Assembly: GCA_016784425.1 (NCBI GenBank)
Contig: JADHUQ010000145.1
Location: 1 to 5,764, forward strand
DNA from: Candidatus Delongbacteria bacterium
GTDB lineage: Bacteria > CAIWAD01 > BS150m-G50
DNA length: 5,764 bases
Reading direction: 5' to 3'
Below are positions 5,721-5,764 of the stretch, one piece after another. The translations under genes were made by a program, and so were the position numbers. The notes under the pieces were generated by a model. It was not told the DNA's origin. It did not search any database and was given only the letters and a program-made list of their open reading frames with translations. The first letter of the stretch is position 1. Each line of letters starts with the position of its first letter.

Positions 5721-5764
5721 ATGGATCAAGTTATCGAAGTCCTGGGTTGCTGGGAAGGGTTTTC
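5721..5764 (+). CDS. Start of a gene, perhaps a transposase (partial)
   Basis: ATG at 5721 follows GAGGAGG (5706-5712) at 8 nt, the strongest ribosome binding site in the window. Only 14 full codons are visible, reading MDQVIEVLGCWEGF, and the frame is open to the window edge. The opening is reminiscent of some transposase N-termini, and the upstream sequence looks like an insertion-sequence terminus. Fourteen residues cannot settle the family. It is the only well-supported start on the plus strand and is oriented away from the minus-strand genes. Confidence 0.5.
   Translation, partial: MDQVIEVLGCWEGF

Larger units (their letters stand above)
5626..5764 (+). mobile_element. Possible left end of an insertion sequence, cut by window edge
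   Basis: Directly after nine A, the sequence GGTTCATCGTAGAAATTAGG starts at 5626. It resembles the GG(C/T)TC-type termini of ISL3-family elements, which often insert in A/T-rich sites. About 95 nt later an ORF opens at 5721 behind a strong ribosome binding site, the usual compact layout of an IS end. The right end and the target duplication lie outside the window. The ISL3 assignment is from memory of terminus style and is uncertain. An ordinary gene with its own promoter region is the alternative. Confidence 0.4.

Overview
The window looks like a bacterial chromosomal segment of moderate GC content. All confident genes lie on the minus strand, so transcription runs from high to low coordinates. 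The organism is probably Gram-negative: one gene encodes a lipobox-bearing lipoprotein, another a PBP4-type (MEROPS S13) periplasmic peptidase, and a third a protein with a Sec-type signal peptide. The DGSGMSRYN stretch of the peptidase and the style of the glycosyltransferase remind me of the Bacteroidetes/Chlorobi/Marinimicrobia-type superphylum. That is an impression only, because the window holds no rRNA or other phylogenetic marker.

Layout in transcription order, right to left. (1) 5721-5764 (+): the first codons of a gene cut by the window edge, behind a strong GAGGAGG ribosome binding site. It is preceded by a possible insertion-sequence end at about 5626, next to a run of nine A. (2) 5390-5625: a gene-free stretch with weak promoter-like and small inverted-repeat signals. 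(3) 4859-5389 (-): a secreted protein of unknown function. (4) 4743-4858: a 116-nt gap with a perfect 6-bp hairpin and a possible 18-codon ORF. (5) 3255-4739 (-): a glycosyltransferase with two GT2-like domains, the first lacking the catalytic motifs. (6) 1824-3242 (-): D-Ala-D-Ala carboxypeptidase/endopeptidase (DacB/PBP4 family). (7) 524-1816 (-): an exo-N-acetylmuramidase-like lipoprotein (NamZ/DUF1343). (8) 161-511 (-): a small helical, probably coiled-coil protein. (9) 1-194: two 97-bp tandem repeat units made from degenerate copies of the 3' end of gene 8.

Genes 5 to 8 are separated by only 12, 7 and 12 nt, so they almost certainly form one operon with translational coupling. Three of them start behind a GAGGT Shine-Dalgarno core; dacB has none. 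DacB would hydrolyse peptide cross-links or D-Ala-D-Ala ends, and NamZ would release N-acetylmuramic acid from glycan ends. Together they suggest a small cell-wall turnover or scavenging module, with a cytoplasmic glycosyltransferase and a helical protein of unknown role attached. That functional link is inferred from gene order.

I did not find an obvious new defence, mobile or regulatory system. The observations most worth a second look are the gene-derived tandem repeats at 1-207, the tandem GT2 protein with a degenerate first half, the dacB-namZ coupling, and the unknown secreted protein.
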